Shown piece after piece: positions 11,428 through 22,542 of a DNA stretch of 56,564 bases. The first letter of the stretch is position 1; each line of letters opens with the position of its first letter. Under the pieces are notes generated by a model, which made no database searches, was not told the origin of the DNA, and worked only from the letters and a program-made list of their open reading frames with translations. This stretch comes from Paulinella micropora (lineage: Eukaryota; Cercozoa; Imbricatea; Euglyphida), in assembly GCA_009731375.1 (NCBI GenBank), contig BJOX01000046.1, forward strand, positions 777,903 to 834,466. Reading direction: 5' to 3'. The translations under genes and the position numbers were made by a program.

Positions 11428-11524
11428 AAAATCCCAACGCACGCAAGATTCGGTAAAATTCCTTTCACGCCAAAGAGTCTGTTGTGCACAATTAGCGCGC
11501 CAAAATCGCCGGGGCAGCAACCAA
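11428..11524. repeat. Direct repeat, right copy
   Basis: Diverged copy of 10601-10697, sharing TTTCACGCCAAAGAGTC, GCGCGCCAA and GCCGGGGCAGC. The stretch to 12140 is AT-rich with many TTAATATTAATA words and no visible gene. Confidence 0.75.
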
Positions 11525-12140
11525 TGCTTTTTTGCGCTCGTCGTGGGTTTTTCTTTCTCCCTGCCACCGGTACCTTCACGAGATAAAAATTATGAATAAG
11601 TATAAAAATATTGAGAGGGGGGGGGGGGGCTGTATAATTTTACTGAAAAATAACAAATTCAGTAATATCTTTAAATTAGTTGTTGGACGTCACTACGGTC
11701 AACTGCAATATTCTCTTGAAAGTAATAGTGCCTATCAAAATTCAAGTGATTACCGGAAGTACTAATAAACAATATTATTGATAGTTAGTTGTATTACTAA
11801 TACTAATATTAAATATTAATAATAATAATTAATATTAATATATATTAATATTCTTGGTACACTGAATAACTTTGTGACAGAAACCGTGGCAGTATTGTGT
11901 AATGAGTTAACAGTGACATAGGCTACATCCGTGACGACAAGCATTGTGGTAACAACCGGTGACACCGTGACAATGAAATTAAATAAATGACTTCAAAAAT
12001 ATTAATAATATAATCAAATAACCCCGTGGTCCCAGGAGTCAAGGAGGCAGCTATTAATATTAATATTAATACTATTAATCATAGTACTTGAATTTCTATT
12101 AACCCTAGGGTTAATAGTAATAGCCTGATCTTAGTTTCAC

Positions 12141-12141
<1 letters not shown>

Positions 12142-12186
<45 letters not shown>

Positions 12187-12560
12187 NNNNNNNNNNACTC
12201 TGCTGAGGTCAGCATTATATTAATAGTTTCATTTCACCTGTCGCGGCCGTCAAGGCTTTTCGTGATTCAAGTCCTCCACGCGGCTGGCTTCACTGAGTGC
12301 TCATTGAGGGGCACGGTCGGAGTGCTCCGGTCAAACATTGAGAAGACTCCGTCAAAGCAACTAAGCAGAAACTTGATCTAGGCTTCAGTGGATTTTGCAT
12401 TCTGAGAAGGCTGCTTTGAACTGATCATGGTGAAGTCAACTTATGATCTTCCAATCCTGCGTCATCCGAGACTGCTTCTGACAGCTCTGATGATGAGCTT
12501 GCCCGCGGCTGGTGCCCAAGTTCGCTAGCTAGTTGAACCTCTTGTCTACCAACCACCACC

Positions 12561-12595
<35 letters not shown>

Positions 12596-12650
12596 ACAAC
12601 CCCCCCCCCACCCCCCCCCCCCCCCCAACACACACACACACACACAAGCG
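12142..12650. other. Poly-C, gap, short unique stretch, then C/CA repeat
   Basis: C run (about 45) into Ns at 12187-12196; about 340 bp of mixed composition (12197-12540) in which I cannot defend a coding frame; then C-rich and (CA)n sequence at 12545-12645. The rest to about 13080 shows nothing. Confidence 0.6.
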
Positions 12651-13079
12651 ACTTCAGAGTCTGGTTTTGTTACAAAGTTCTTCAGTGTACGAAGAATATT
12701 AATATTACAACTCACTACTATATATTATTATCAATAATATTTCCGACAATAAATTTCCATATGCATGATTACTTTCAATATCATCTTTTCCACAGTAACA
12801 TCCACTATTTGGTTTTAAAGATATGTCGTTTTCCAGGAAAATTTTAGACCCCCCCTTCCCCCCATTTTTAGACTTAATTTTTTATCTCATGGTGAAAATG
12901 TAAAACAGGAAAGTCACATCCAGCGTAATCCGAGTCGAAGTGACCGTAAGAGAACTTCATGCTTACGACCGCAGAACCCACAGAGTAGAATATAAACATG
13001 CGATAGATCGTTCAAAGGAGCAGCCCATGAGCAAAAACATGCTAAATATTTGGTTCAAAGTGTGGTGAATACATTTATG

Positions 13080-14190
13080 GGTGTAGATGTAGGTATGTAA
13101 GGACGTTTTATGTAAGTATGTATGCATGTATGTGTATATGCATGCATGTCTGTCTGTATGCATGTTTGTTTGTGTGTATGTATGTATGTTTGTATGTATA
13201 TATGTATGTATGTACGTAGTATGTTTATTTATGTTTATTTATGTATGTATGTTTACGTCGGTATGTATATATGTATGTACGTATGTTTATGTATGTACAT
13301 GCGTATGTATGTATGTATGTATGTATGTATATGTATGTACATGTATATGCATGTATGTATTTATGTATATGTATATATCTAGGTATGTAGGTATGTATGT
13401 ATTTATGTATATGTATCTATGTAGGTATGTAGGTATGTATGTGCACGTCTTTGTATGCATGTATGTACGTGTGTATGCATGAACGTACCATAGTGTATGT
13501 ATGTGTATGTATGTATGTGTATGTATGTATGTATGTATGTATGTATGTATGTTTGCATGTATGTATGTATGTATGTATGTATGTATGTATGTATGTATAT
13601 AGGTATATATGTATGATATGTGTATGTATGTATGTATGATGTATGTATGATATGTATGGATGGTATGTATATGGATGGATGGTATGTATGTAATAACTAT
13701 GTCTCTTTGTAGGTAGGAAGGTATGTATGTCTATATTATGTATGAGTTTATGTATGTATGTATGTATGCATATATATTTATCTATGTATGTATGTATGTA
13801 TGTATGTATGTACGTTTGTGTATATGTATGTATTTATGCATGTATGCATTTATGTACGTATGTGTGTAAGTATGTAATTAGTATGTATTTATGTATTAAG
13901 TGTATGCAATATATGTATGTATGCATGTATGCATATATGAACGTATGTATGTAGGCATGCGTATGTGAGCATGTATGCATGCATGTACATACACATGTAC
14001 ATGTACATACATATGTACATGTATAGACATACATACATACATACATACATGCATACATGCATGCACATACATACATACATACAAACATACATACATACGT
14101 ACATACAAACATACATACATACAAAAAAACATAACCATACATATACATACATAAATACATACATACAAACATACAAACATGCATACAAAC
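13080..14190. repeat. (TATG)n field followed by inverted (CATA)n field
   Basis: About 890 bp of TATG-type tetramers (13080-13970) is followed by about 210 bp of CATA-type tetramers (13975-14190), so the two halves are reverse complements and could fold back on each other. Confidence 0.9.
13804..13953. repeat. About 148-bp segment duplicated left of the virus (copy 1)
   Basis: Nearly identical to 15244-15391, including non-repetitive words such as GTAATTAGTATGTATTTATG and TTAAGTGTATGCAATATATG, so it is a true duplication and not just shared microsatellite. Confidence 0.8.
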
Positions 14191-14365
14191 AAACTGAAAG
14201 CGGTAACAAGAGCAGCCCGCATATTGGACATAAAGGACGATACATCGTTTGGCAAAGAAGCATGCCCACGGACCGGGAGGGGACGTAGAGAAGGCCAACT
14301 TAGCTTGAACTACTACTACTACTACTACCACTACTGCTACTACTACTACTACCACTACTACTACT

Positions 14366-14548
14366 AAGCTAAGCTAAGCTAAGCTATTAAGGGTAACTGT
14401 TTCTTTTTCAGCCAACTGGAAAAACGATAAAAATAACCCGATAATGATGCAGAGTTTGCCGTCATAACCGCGTTAAATTTATGATTTAACCCGAATTACA
14501 GCTTCAACATAAGAGTGGAGGCAGAACGTATTATACGAATCGGAAAAC
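14366..14548 (+). repeat. Host repeat, copy A (GGCTA-type head, 175-bp body, CTA tail)
   Basis: Starts with AAGCTAAGCTAAGCTA, then GGGTAACTGTTTCTTTTTCAGCC, ACGATAAAAATAACCCGATA and CTTCAACATAAGAGTGGAG. A copy with about 90% identity by eye starts exactly at the right end of the viral element (46257-46433), and a truncated copy is at 14822-14876. Each copy is followed by CTA triplets. No coding capacity. Confidence 0.8.
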
Positions 14549-14574
14549 ACAAGGCTTTTTTGTTTTAACGAGAC

Positions 14575-15243
<669 letters not shown>

Positions 15244-15247
<4 letters not shown>

Positions 15248-15391
15248 TACGTTTGTATGTACATATGTATTTATGCATGTATGCATTTGTGTACGTATGT
15301 GTGTAAGTATGTAATTAGTATGTATTTATGTATTAAGTGTATGCAATATATGTATGTATGCATGTATGCATGTATGAACGTATGTATGTAG
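15244..15391. repeat. About 148-bp segment (copy 2) abutting the viral insertion
   Basis: Second copy of 13804-13953; it ends about 17 bp before the left end of the viral element. Confidence 0.8.
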
Positions 15392-15402
15392 CCCTACTAC
15401 TA

Positions 15403-15408
15403 GGCTAG
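15403..15408. repeat. Left target-site duplication GGCTAG
   Basis: Six bases directly before the AG-starting terminal repeat, identical to 46257-46262. Six-bp duplications are the Polinton norm. Because the host site is itself a GGCTA tandem, part of the match could be coincidental. Confidence 0.7.
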
Positions 15409-15716
15409 AGTAGATGATAACCCGGAACTCGTCATGAATTTTTGTAAAATTCACGACTTCGTCTGGGTTGTTTTAAGGCTTCCTATTAATTTGCAGTAAA
15501 ATCAATACAAAACATCAAAATCAATAAATTTTACCACTATAGGTACCACTATAGGACACTTATCTATAAATATTATTTCATAAAATATTTCTTAAAATTT
15601 TTTATAAAAGTTGTCCCAAACTGTGAATTCCAAAAGTATGATTTTTTGTTTTCGCATTCTCCTCTGAGAAAAAACCGTATGATAACCTTTTTAGCAGTCT
15701 CTAGTGCCACCAATTA
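15409..15716 (+). repeat. Left terminal inverted repeat of the viral element
   Basis: About 308 bp. Its reverse complement forms 45953-46256 with only scattered differences (for example ATCTATAAATATT against ATCTATGTGTATT). It begins with AG, like Polinton termini, and contains an internal ACCACTATAGG duplication near 15532-15557. In protein-primed systems such ends serve as replication origins; that role is inferred here. Confidence 0.93.
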
Positions 15717-15727
15717 AAGGTCCATTT

Positions 15728-16708
15728 TTACTTTGCCTTCCGCTCCCTCTTACTTGTTCTAATGTTTTCCGGCTCTATTTGTTCCCTTTTAAGTAGTTCT
15801 TTCGTCTTCTTCTCTTTAATAACTTCCTTAGTTTGCTCCTTCATATCTTTTTCTTCGTCAATTGGTTTAATAAATTCAGTTTTCAATAAATCTCTTGGAC
15901 TTACCAATTCATCATTATTTAATATTAACTTGAATCCAGACCGACCCTTTACTTTATAAATAATTTTACTGAAAGTTTTACCGCCTTTGGAGAAAACATT
16001 TCTTTTGTTTTCTTTTCTAACACTATCTCCGATATTGAATTCATTAATAAGGTTATCACGAGTGATTTTCTGTTTATTTTTATCTCTTCTAGCAAAGACG
16101 TCCACAGGTCTGGCCTGAATTCCCCGATGTAATTTGTGGTTATAAGCATTAACCAAGTCTTGAATATAACTTACCCAGTCAAAATTTCTATTAGTTTCAA
16201 ATAATAAATCCAACCACCTTCTAATACTCCTTATAACTCTATCTACCACGGCGAGCGCTCTGTGGTCCCCTACTTCAACCACATCGTGCTTAATATCATT
16301 TTGAATAAAATATTCACGACTAGCACCTTTATGTTCTCCTCCGCTGTCGGTTGTAATTGATTTAGGTTTATAAGGTATAGATTTCAAAGCATAATAAACC
16401 TCTTTCGCTGTTTTATTTTTTAATGGAATGATTATTAAATATCTTGAATGACAATCAATCCAAACAAGCATCCAAGCATATCCTTTATTTCCTTTCTTAT
16501 CTTTTATCGTACTCATATCTGCTAAGTCTAAGAAAACTTGGTCTAATGGCTTATCAACCCATATAGTATTCCATATTTTTGGGTTCTTTTTCTGATGATG
16601 TATTTCTAGTGCTTCCTCTTCTTTTGTTTTAACTACTTCTCCCGTAGGTGCGTCTTCTAATTGACTATTACGATTTTGATTATTAATAATTGTATGTTTA
16701 TGGTCCAT
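15728..16708 (-). CDS. Polinton-type integrase (rve family)
   Basis: A 326-residue integrase that would catalyse insertion of the viral DNA into host DNA. The RNase-H-like core is visible. D61 lies in VFLDLADM and is followed by a long GYAWMLVWIDCHSRY strand. D121 lies in TTDSGGEH. The third acidic position falls in DHRALAVVDRVIRSIRRW, where the usual Glu is replaced by Asp (D156, 34 residues after D121). The C-terminal part has the SH3-like pattern seen in Polinton integrases (FNIGDSVRKE, then FSKGGKTFSKIIYKV). A Lys/Glu-rich tail follows. It is the outermost gene beside the left terminal repeat, reads toward it, and shares a short AT-rich divergent promoter (16709-16745) with the next gene. 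The frame is intact. Confidence 0.92.
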   Translation of the reverse strand: MDHKHTIINNQNRNSQLEDAPTGEVVKTKEEEALEIHHQKKNPKIWNTIWVDKPLDQVFLDLADMSTIKDKKGNKGYAWMLVWIDCHSRYLIIIPLKNKTAKEVYYALKSIPYKPKSITTDSGGEHKGASREYFIQNDIKHDVVEVGDHRALAVVDRVIRSIRRWLDLLFETNRNFDWVSYIQDLVNAYNHKLHRGIQARPVDVFARRDKNKQKITRDNLINEFNIGDSVRKENKRNVFSKGGKTFSKIIYKVKGRSGFKLILNNDELVSPRDLLKTEFIKPIDEEKDMKEQTKEVIKEKKTKELLKREQIEPENIRTSKRERKAK

Positions 16709-16745
16709 TTATATACAAAACATGAAAATATTTTTTATATATACA
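16709..16745. promoter_or_regulatory. Divergent AT-rich promoter region
   Basis: Only 37 bp separates the integrase start from the ATG at 16746. TATATA-type words face both ways (TTTTGTATATAAATGG toward the integrase, TTTTTTATATATACAATG toward the right). Confidence 0.55.
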
Positions 16746-17275
16746 ATGCCGACCGTAAAAGTCCTGAGAAAAGTATTAGGCGAAGAAAAACGGAGACGAT
16801 GTCCGAAAATTAGTAAATTAAAAAAGGCAGAACTGCTTAAATTGTTGGAACATTATGGAATGATAGTCTCGGAAAAGAAAAAATTTAAGAAAACTACGAA
16901 ACCACCACCTAAGTTTAAACCTTCGGAAAAAACAATCCGCATTAAGCCAACCAATGACATTTTATTAAGTGGAGATACAATGAGAGAGATTGAAAAACTA
17001 AACAATGATTTAAGAAAATTTAGTGATGATGTTCAAGATATACCTATACAGAAAAATAAGGAAAGGAACAAAGAAAGAAACTTTTGATGAAATTCAAAAT
17101 ATTCAAAGTATTTTGAATGAAAGACGAAATGAACTTATAAAAAGGATTCAGAATTTTGAAAAAAAAGAATGTAAAATATCTTGAAGAAATAGATTATATT
17201 TTTATCAATACAACTACAATTAACAACAAATTAAAAACTATGTTAAAAAATTATAGAAAAGATAAGTGGGATTAG
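16746..17275 (+). pseudogene. Small Lys-rich SAP-like protein, frameshifted
   Basis: The start chosen is the ATG at 16746, right after a TATATATA box. The N-terminus reads MPTVKVLRKVLGEEKRRRCP, followed by KISKLKKAELLKLLEHYG, a helix-extended-helix pattern of the kind seen in SAP/HeH nucleic-acid-binding modules. The frame stops at 17087. Coherent coding sequence continues in another frame (DEIQNIQSILNERRNELIKR) and then, after an A8 run at about 17159-17168, in a third, ending at TAG 17273-17275. Two 1-base indels therefore probably split a protein of about 175 residues. It converges with the next gene, leaving only about 4 bp between the stops. The function is inferred from the motif only. 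Confidence 0.6.
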
Positions 17276-17279
17276 AACT

Positions 17280-17792
17280 TCAAGAAACATTTTTCAACAT
17301 CATTATTTTTTCTTTCTTAGCACCACCAGAAGATTGATTATATACTTTTACACTCACACTGCTTGATTCCTTGCCTTTCCCTTTCTTAGGTTTTTGTTCT
17401 TCTTCTTCACTACTCTCGCTTTCACTTTCTTCACTCTCATGCTCTGGGTTCTTACTCTTCTTCTTTTCTCTCTTAGTTTCCGCTTTCGCTCTTTTGATTT
17501 TCATATTAGCCATCTTTTCTGCGATCAGGTCAGTAAAATCAACCTCATCCTCACTATCACTGCTCTGCTCTGGGGTGTCATCTTGGTCCTTCTCATTAAT
17601 GATATCGTTAGCCACATTTTTATTTTCTATCTCTGCCAATCTTCGTTCCATATCTTCATCTTCACTTTTGACCGCATTTCGGTATTGTTCCAAAACCTTT
17701 TTGGCATGTTCCATTTTTCGTTGTTTCGCTTTCGCTTTTATTCCTTCCACAGCACTTCCCCAATTCTTGCGACTTGCTTCGGGAGACGGCAT
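17280..17792 (-). CDS. Highly charged protein of unknown function
   Basis: A 170-residue protein with an intact frame. The N-terminal half is helical and Lys/Glu/Ala-rich. Next come an acidic stretch (DQDDTPEQSSDSEDEVD), a basic helix (KIKRAKAETKREKKKSK), a Ser/Glu run and a basic, Ser-rich tail. No catalytic motif is visible. Alternating acidic and basic low-complexity blocks are common in viral DNA-associated or scaffold proteins, but I cannot assign a role. It shares the AT-rich divergent spacer 17793-17846 with the fibre gene. Confidence 0.7.
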   Translation of the reverse strand: MPSPEASRKNWGSAVEGIKAKAKQRKMEHAKKVLEQYRNAVKSEDEDMERRLAEIENKNVANDIINEKDQDDTPEQSSDSEDEVDFTDLIAEKMANMKIKRAKAETKREKKKSKNPEHESEESESESSEEEEQKPKKGKGKESSSVSVKVYNQSSGGAKKEKIMMLKNVS

Positions 17793-17846
17793 TTATACTA
17801 AGATTAATATATTTAGTATTTTTTAAATAAATAATTAAATAATATA
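17793..17846. promoter_or_regulatory. Divergent AT-rich promoter region
   Basis: 54 bp of nearly pure A/T, with ATTAATATATTTAG on one side and AATAATATAATG leading into the fibre start, between divergently read genes. Confidence 0.5.
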
Positions 17847-20800
17847 ATGTCCCAATATAAATCATTACTGGGCCTTAATGAGTTGGCTGTTGATAGTCTA
17901 AATATACTTAACCTTGACCTTACCAACACAAACATAGTCGGTCTGAATACAGACAGAGTGCCAGAAGATGCAGACACAATAAATCTTTATTATACTGATA
18001 ACCGCTTTGACACACGTCTCGCTTTAAAATCAACAACAGACCTAAAAGAAGGGCTTAATTATTATTGGACTGATAACCGCTTTGACACACGGCTCACTTT
18101 AAAATCAACAACTGACCTAAAAGAATGACTTAATTATTATTGGACTGATAACCGCTTGGACACACGGCTCGCTTTAAAATCAACTACGGATATCAAAGAA
18201 GGAAGCCGTTTATACTACACAGAGCAACGAGTAAGGGATAATGACGAAGTCAAAGCCTCAACTCAACACAGAAGCAATACTTCCAATCCGCACCAAACCA
18301 GTTTATATAATTTGATTGACACAAACATATTTGCACAAGCAAGCGGACAATACTTAACTTACAACGATGTAGAAGGCAAATGGAAGAATACAACCCTTGG
18401 TTCAATTGATACACTTTCAGATGTAGTCATTACAGCACCAGTGGCGATGAATAGTTATCTAACATATAATTCAATAAACTGGGTAAATAAAACATTTCCG
18501 ATAAATGTTGATGAAACAGGCAACATTAGTATGGGAAGGAAGAATATAACAGGAGTTAATTAACTAAATGACAAAGGTGTTGATGAATGGATATTTGAGC
18601 ATAATGATAATAATAATAAGGTGTCAGCAGCTGGAAGTATAGACTCACATAGCGATGTGACGATAACAGGCTTTCCAGCAGATAACCAACTGATTATGTA
18701 TAGCACGGGGCAATGGAGAAACACCACACCACCCTTTCTTAGATTAGACGGAACTGCTAGTATGACGGGAGGACTAAATATGAATGGTTATGCTATTTCG
18801 GGGGCTTCTACATATAATGAAATTAATCTCACTAATCTCGCAGTTGATGGTTCAGTGGTCAAACTAACAGGAGACCAAACCATAGGAGGAATAAAAACAT
18901 TTAGCAGTATAATAAATGCTAGTGCGGGTATTGATATGAAAAGCCAAAGCATAACAAATGTNNNNNNNNNNAATCTCGTTGATGGTGTGGATGTTTCTGT
19001 CCTTGATACTTCGGTTGTCAAACTAACAGGAGACCAGACCATAGCAGGGAATAAAAAATTTACATCAACTTTGGAAGTAAGTGGTTCATCCAATCCTACT
19101 ACTTTTGACGGCATTGGCATAGCCTTTGATACAAAAATAGGAATGATTGCAGCACAAAAAACAGCAACAGCGACTTGGTATCCGATACAAATAACTGGTT
19201 CATATGTTGAGTTATATTCAGGTAATAATGTAATTATAACCGCAACAGGCACTACACTATCTTTGAATAACAACAAAATAACAAACTTAGCCACACCATC
19301 AGCAACAACGGACGGAGCAAACAAAAGTTATGTAGATACAAAAGACGGGCAAAATGTGAAATTAACAGGAAACCAAACAATAGCAGAAATCAAGACATTT
19401 AGCAGTGCCCTTGAAATAACTGGAAATTCAACGAATGCAACAACAAAAGGAACATTCGTGGTTTTTAACTCCACAGCCAATATAGGAACTATCGGATGCC
19501 TTGATATGGGCACGGGCGTAAATTATAACTTTGAAATAAATGCGAAAAAAATAAGTTTCATTATTGATGGGGCAATCGTCGGTTGGGTAAATGCTTCGGG
19601 GCTAGATTGTAATAGTAGCAAAATAGCCAACCTTGGAACTCCGACATTAGCGGCCGATGGCGCGACAAAAGGGTATGCGGACACATTGGACGGCAAAATG
19701 TAAAACTATCAACAGACCAAACCATAACAGGAAGTAAAACATTTAATGGTGCGAGCACTACGATAAAATATCTAACTTTAACGAACAATGCCGATTTTAA
19801 TAATCAAACTATCATTAATGGTGGAAATATAACATATAATGGGGCGAGGATATTAAACCAAAATGGAGGAGATATATTCTTTTCACAGTCATCAGGTGAT
19901 TATCAATATTTCTTATTTACTTTAAATACTGCTACAAGTGGAACCGCGAACCAAAGAGGTTATGTATTCACGAATGTAGCATTTGATGTAAAAGGGGCGG
20001 GACTTTATATTTCAAAACTTTTGGATAATAAAAGTGCTTCGTCTGACATTGTCCGTTTTAACAATGCTGGCGGTATGCGGTTTTATGGAGCCTTAGATAT
20101 GAACTCAAACAACATAACAAATGGCGGAACAATAACGGGAACTACAATTACTTCAACCGNNNNNNNNNNAAATACCAGAAGTCTAGCAGGAGGGTCTGCG
20201 GTTGCAGGCAACGATTTCACTTCTTTCGCCGTTAGATTTAGAGTGAGCAATGTTTCCACTGATGGTTTTATATGGGAGAACTCTTCCGAACAATTGTTAA
20301 TGTCATTAAATGGGGCAAACGGGACTTTATGGACGAAAGGATTAATAACTAGTGCGGGTATATCAACAACAACAGCAACCGCAAGTGGATTAATAACGGC
20401 AAATGCAGGGATATCTGTTGTTAATAGCACAGTCGACATACGCGGAGAAGCAAGAAGTGGGTCTCATCCATCACCAGTTGGTTTATATGTCACGGGCAAT
20501 CTTAGCCCATCTTCTGGCGGTGTTGAATTTAGACACAGCAACGGGACACAGGGAGTTGGCTTTGGTTATAATTCAATATATGCTACGGGAAGCAATACCA
20601 ATCAGGACTTCAATTTTTATGCGAGGGGGACTGGAGTAATCTATGCTCAGAGTGATGCGAGCATGACGACAGCATCCAGCGGATTTTTAACATTAAGAAA
20701 AAGACCACAAAATACGACCAACCCACAAATATTTATGAAAGCAGGAGACTCATCAGGTTATGCGGTAGTAATGAATACAGGTGGATTATTACACGCTTGG

Positions 20801-21229
20801 TCGACTTCACTATCAAATGGTGAAAATAATACGGGTTATGTGTTTTTGGCTGCGGGAGCAAATACATGGTCATCTGGTTCAGACAGGAGATTAAAATCAG
20901 ATATTAAAACATTAGACTGCGGGGATTGTTGCGATAAACTTATGAAAATAAATTGCTGTTCATATTATTTGAAATCAGACAAAAAGAAAGAACGAAAGAA
21001 CCACGGATTTATTGCTGATGAAGTTAAAAAAATATTTCCAGAATTTGCGTCTGAAAGTGGACTAAAGTCAGATGATGGGGATGGAAACTTTGAAGGTATA
21101 TCATACACGGACTTCATACCAATATTAGTCAGTGCTTTTCAACACATGGCGGAAAAGGTAGTTAATTTAGAAAAAGAAAATAAAAATCTTATGAATATAC
21201 TACAAGAAATTAGAGAAAATGTCAAATAA
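17847..21229 (+). pseudogene. Tail-fibre-like protein with peptidase S74 (intramolecular chaperone) tip, interrupted
   Basis: One long fibre gene, about 1,125 codons, probably a host-attachment spike. The N-terminal part has three copies of a 26-residue unit (YYTDNRFDTRLALKSTTDLKEG). The shaft has four VKLTGDQTIxGxKTF-type repeats. The C-terminus carries the S74 signature: SGSDRRLKSDIKTL, then GFIADEVKKIFPEF, then a coiled coil. S74 domains fold trimeric fibres and then cut themselves off just before the S-D-x-R-x-K motif. Breaks: TGA at about 18126-18128, where the sister repeat has GGG; TAA at about 18561-18563; and a 1-base deletion at about 19690-19700, after which the frame continues to 21229. 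Ten-N gaps lie at 18962-18971 and 20160-20169. The nonsense changes are substitutions, so they suggest real decay. The downstream gene overlaps its stop. Confidence 0.82.
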
Positions 21230-21586
21230 TACAACTAGACTTCACAGACCCCCACCTATTATGGATATGGATGGCGAACTAACTCCCGAATTAAAGTCTC
21301 GCTGTATTTCGTCAGAGTTAAAAAATGAACAAAAAAAAATTAGACCATGAAATTAACGATGAATGGCGATGTTGTTGTTTCAAAGAAAGGACAGATGCAA
21401 GATTAATTAAATATGCTGTTCAGATGACAGTTATATGTAGCATAATCATTTTGTGTGTTGTTAGATTGAGCGACCCGACGATCAGTTGTGCTAATGCTAA
21501 CACATTTATAGGCGTACTCACGCGTCTTATTGGNNNNNNNNNNGCTTCTTATTGGGATAATCTGCCCGTCTCCAAAAATAAATTAA
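21219..21586 (+). pseudogene. Small single-pass membrane protein, frameshifted at an A9 run
   Basis: Starts at ATG 21219, overlapping the fibre stop by 11 bases. The first frame (MSNNTTRLHRPPP, then ELKSRCISSELKNEQKK) runs into nine A residues at about 21329-21338. The coherent continuation is one frame over: LDHEINDEWRCCCFKERTD, then the hydrophobic segment MTVICSIIILCVVRLSD, then a Cys and a second short hydrophobic stretch. A 10-N gap (21534-21543) has CTTATTGG on both sides. Merging the two copies gives a continuous end, LTRLIGIICPSPKIN, with stop TAA at 21584-21586. Small membrane proteins ending in xxGxxxPSPK are common in this kind of virus, as I remember; the function is unknown. It converges with the GIY-YIG gene. 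Confidence 0.6.
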
Positions 21587-22208
21587 AAACCAAAAGTTGA
21601 TAATCCTATCATATTGTCGTAGTGTATTTCCTTTAATTTATGAGGTAATAAACTATGTACTGACAAAATTGAACCACACTCACAAGTAATTTTTTTTGTC
21701 TTATTTCTTTATAATATTCTTTTTTCTTTTTTGATAAATATTCTTTATTCTGTTCTCTGTATCCTTTCCTGTTCTGTGATAATTGCTCTTTATTTTCTTC
21801 GTAGTATCCTTTCATTTTCTGTGTTAAATGTTCTTTATTTTTTTCATAGTATTTTTTCATTTTTTGTACTATTTGTTCTTTGTTATCTTGATAATATTCA
21901 TCTTTGGTTCTTCTTACTATTATTTTATTTACGCAATTTTCTGTTTGTCTAATACATTCACCTTCTCTTTTTTCAAGTTCCATTTTGTTATTACAAGGAA
22001 ATTCTTCAATTAATTCAATATAAGCATCATCAAAAATGACGATTTCAAAAGACGAAATATAATTAAATTTTCCATTCTTCCAACATTTATATTCTCTTTT
22101 ATGAGCATAAAGTCTTTTGTATAATGGTTGAGTTGTTGAACCAATATACACCCGATCCGTTTGATATGACCTAATCGCATATATTTTACCTTGTTTATAA
22201 TCAGGCAT
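21583..22208 (-). pseudogene. GIY-YIG endonuclease with coiled repeats and a CxCG C-terminus (1-base frameshift)
   Basis: The N-terminal 100 residues form a GIY-YIG nuclease domain. GKIYAIRSYQTDRVYIGST supplies the GIY...YIG halves, followed by L(Y)KRLYAHKREYK with the expected basic residues, and a conserved Glu region (ELEKREGECI). A Lys/Glu/Tyr-rich repeat follows, in units of about 17 residues (KKYYEKNKEHLTQK). The open frame ends at 21633 in an unlikely hydrophobic tail. Adding one A to the A8 run at about 21690 instead gives KITCECGSIL, two His residues and a stop at 21583. That C-x-C-G...H...H ending is typical of viral GIY-YIG proteins I have seen. Such nucleases may be homing or repair enzymes. 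Confidence in the nuclease domain is high; in the corrected C-terminus, moderate. Confidence 0.82.
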
Positions 22209-22241
22209 CCTTTTATATCGTTTATTATCGCTATCTTTAAA

Positions 22242-22498
22242 TCATAAATTATCGCATTCATATATATGTGTCCTATACCAAGAAGAACTATCGCCGGCAC
22301 ACATTAATGGCAAAGCATCATCAAAACTACGACACATATTATTTCCGTTANNNNNNNNNNATTGTTATTTATGAAAACACATTTAAATTTAGTTTCTATT
22401 CCTTGCTTTATACAATAAGCACAACTCTCATTTTTTTTCTCACTGACCCGTGAGTAAAAGTCGCAGGCAGTCCGACCTAACACAGACCACATAAACAA
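22242..22498 (-). CDS. Small Cys-containing protein of unknown function, with gap
   Basis: Reads MFMWSVLGRTACDFYSRVSEKK, then SCAYCIKQGIETKFKCVFINN, a 10-N gap (22351-22360), then NGNNMCRSFDDALPLMCAGD and a stop TGA at 22242-22244. The frame is the same on both sides if 4 to 10 bases of duplicated word flank the gap. CxxC plus further Cys residues suggest metal binding, but no family is recognised. About 33 bp separate it from the GIY-YIG start and about 44 bp of AT-rich promoter-like DNA separate it from the divergent gene at 22543. Confidence 0.5.
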
Positions 22499-22542
22499 AA
22501 ATATTAAAATCTTTTTTTTTTATATCATATATTATATAATTT

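Noticed and set aside
13122-14355. Cys/Val/Tyr/Met-rich frames on both strands
   Set aside because: Products of TATG and CATA tetramers, which are stop-free in several frames.
14366-14548. Solo LTR or terminal repeat of the virus
   Set aside because: Although it contains ATAACCCG like the viral terminus, the rest does not match the terminal repeat; it is a separate host repeat also found outside the element.
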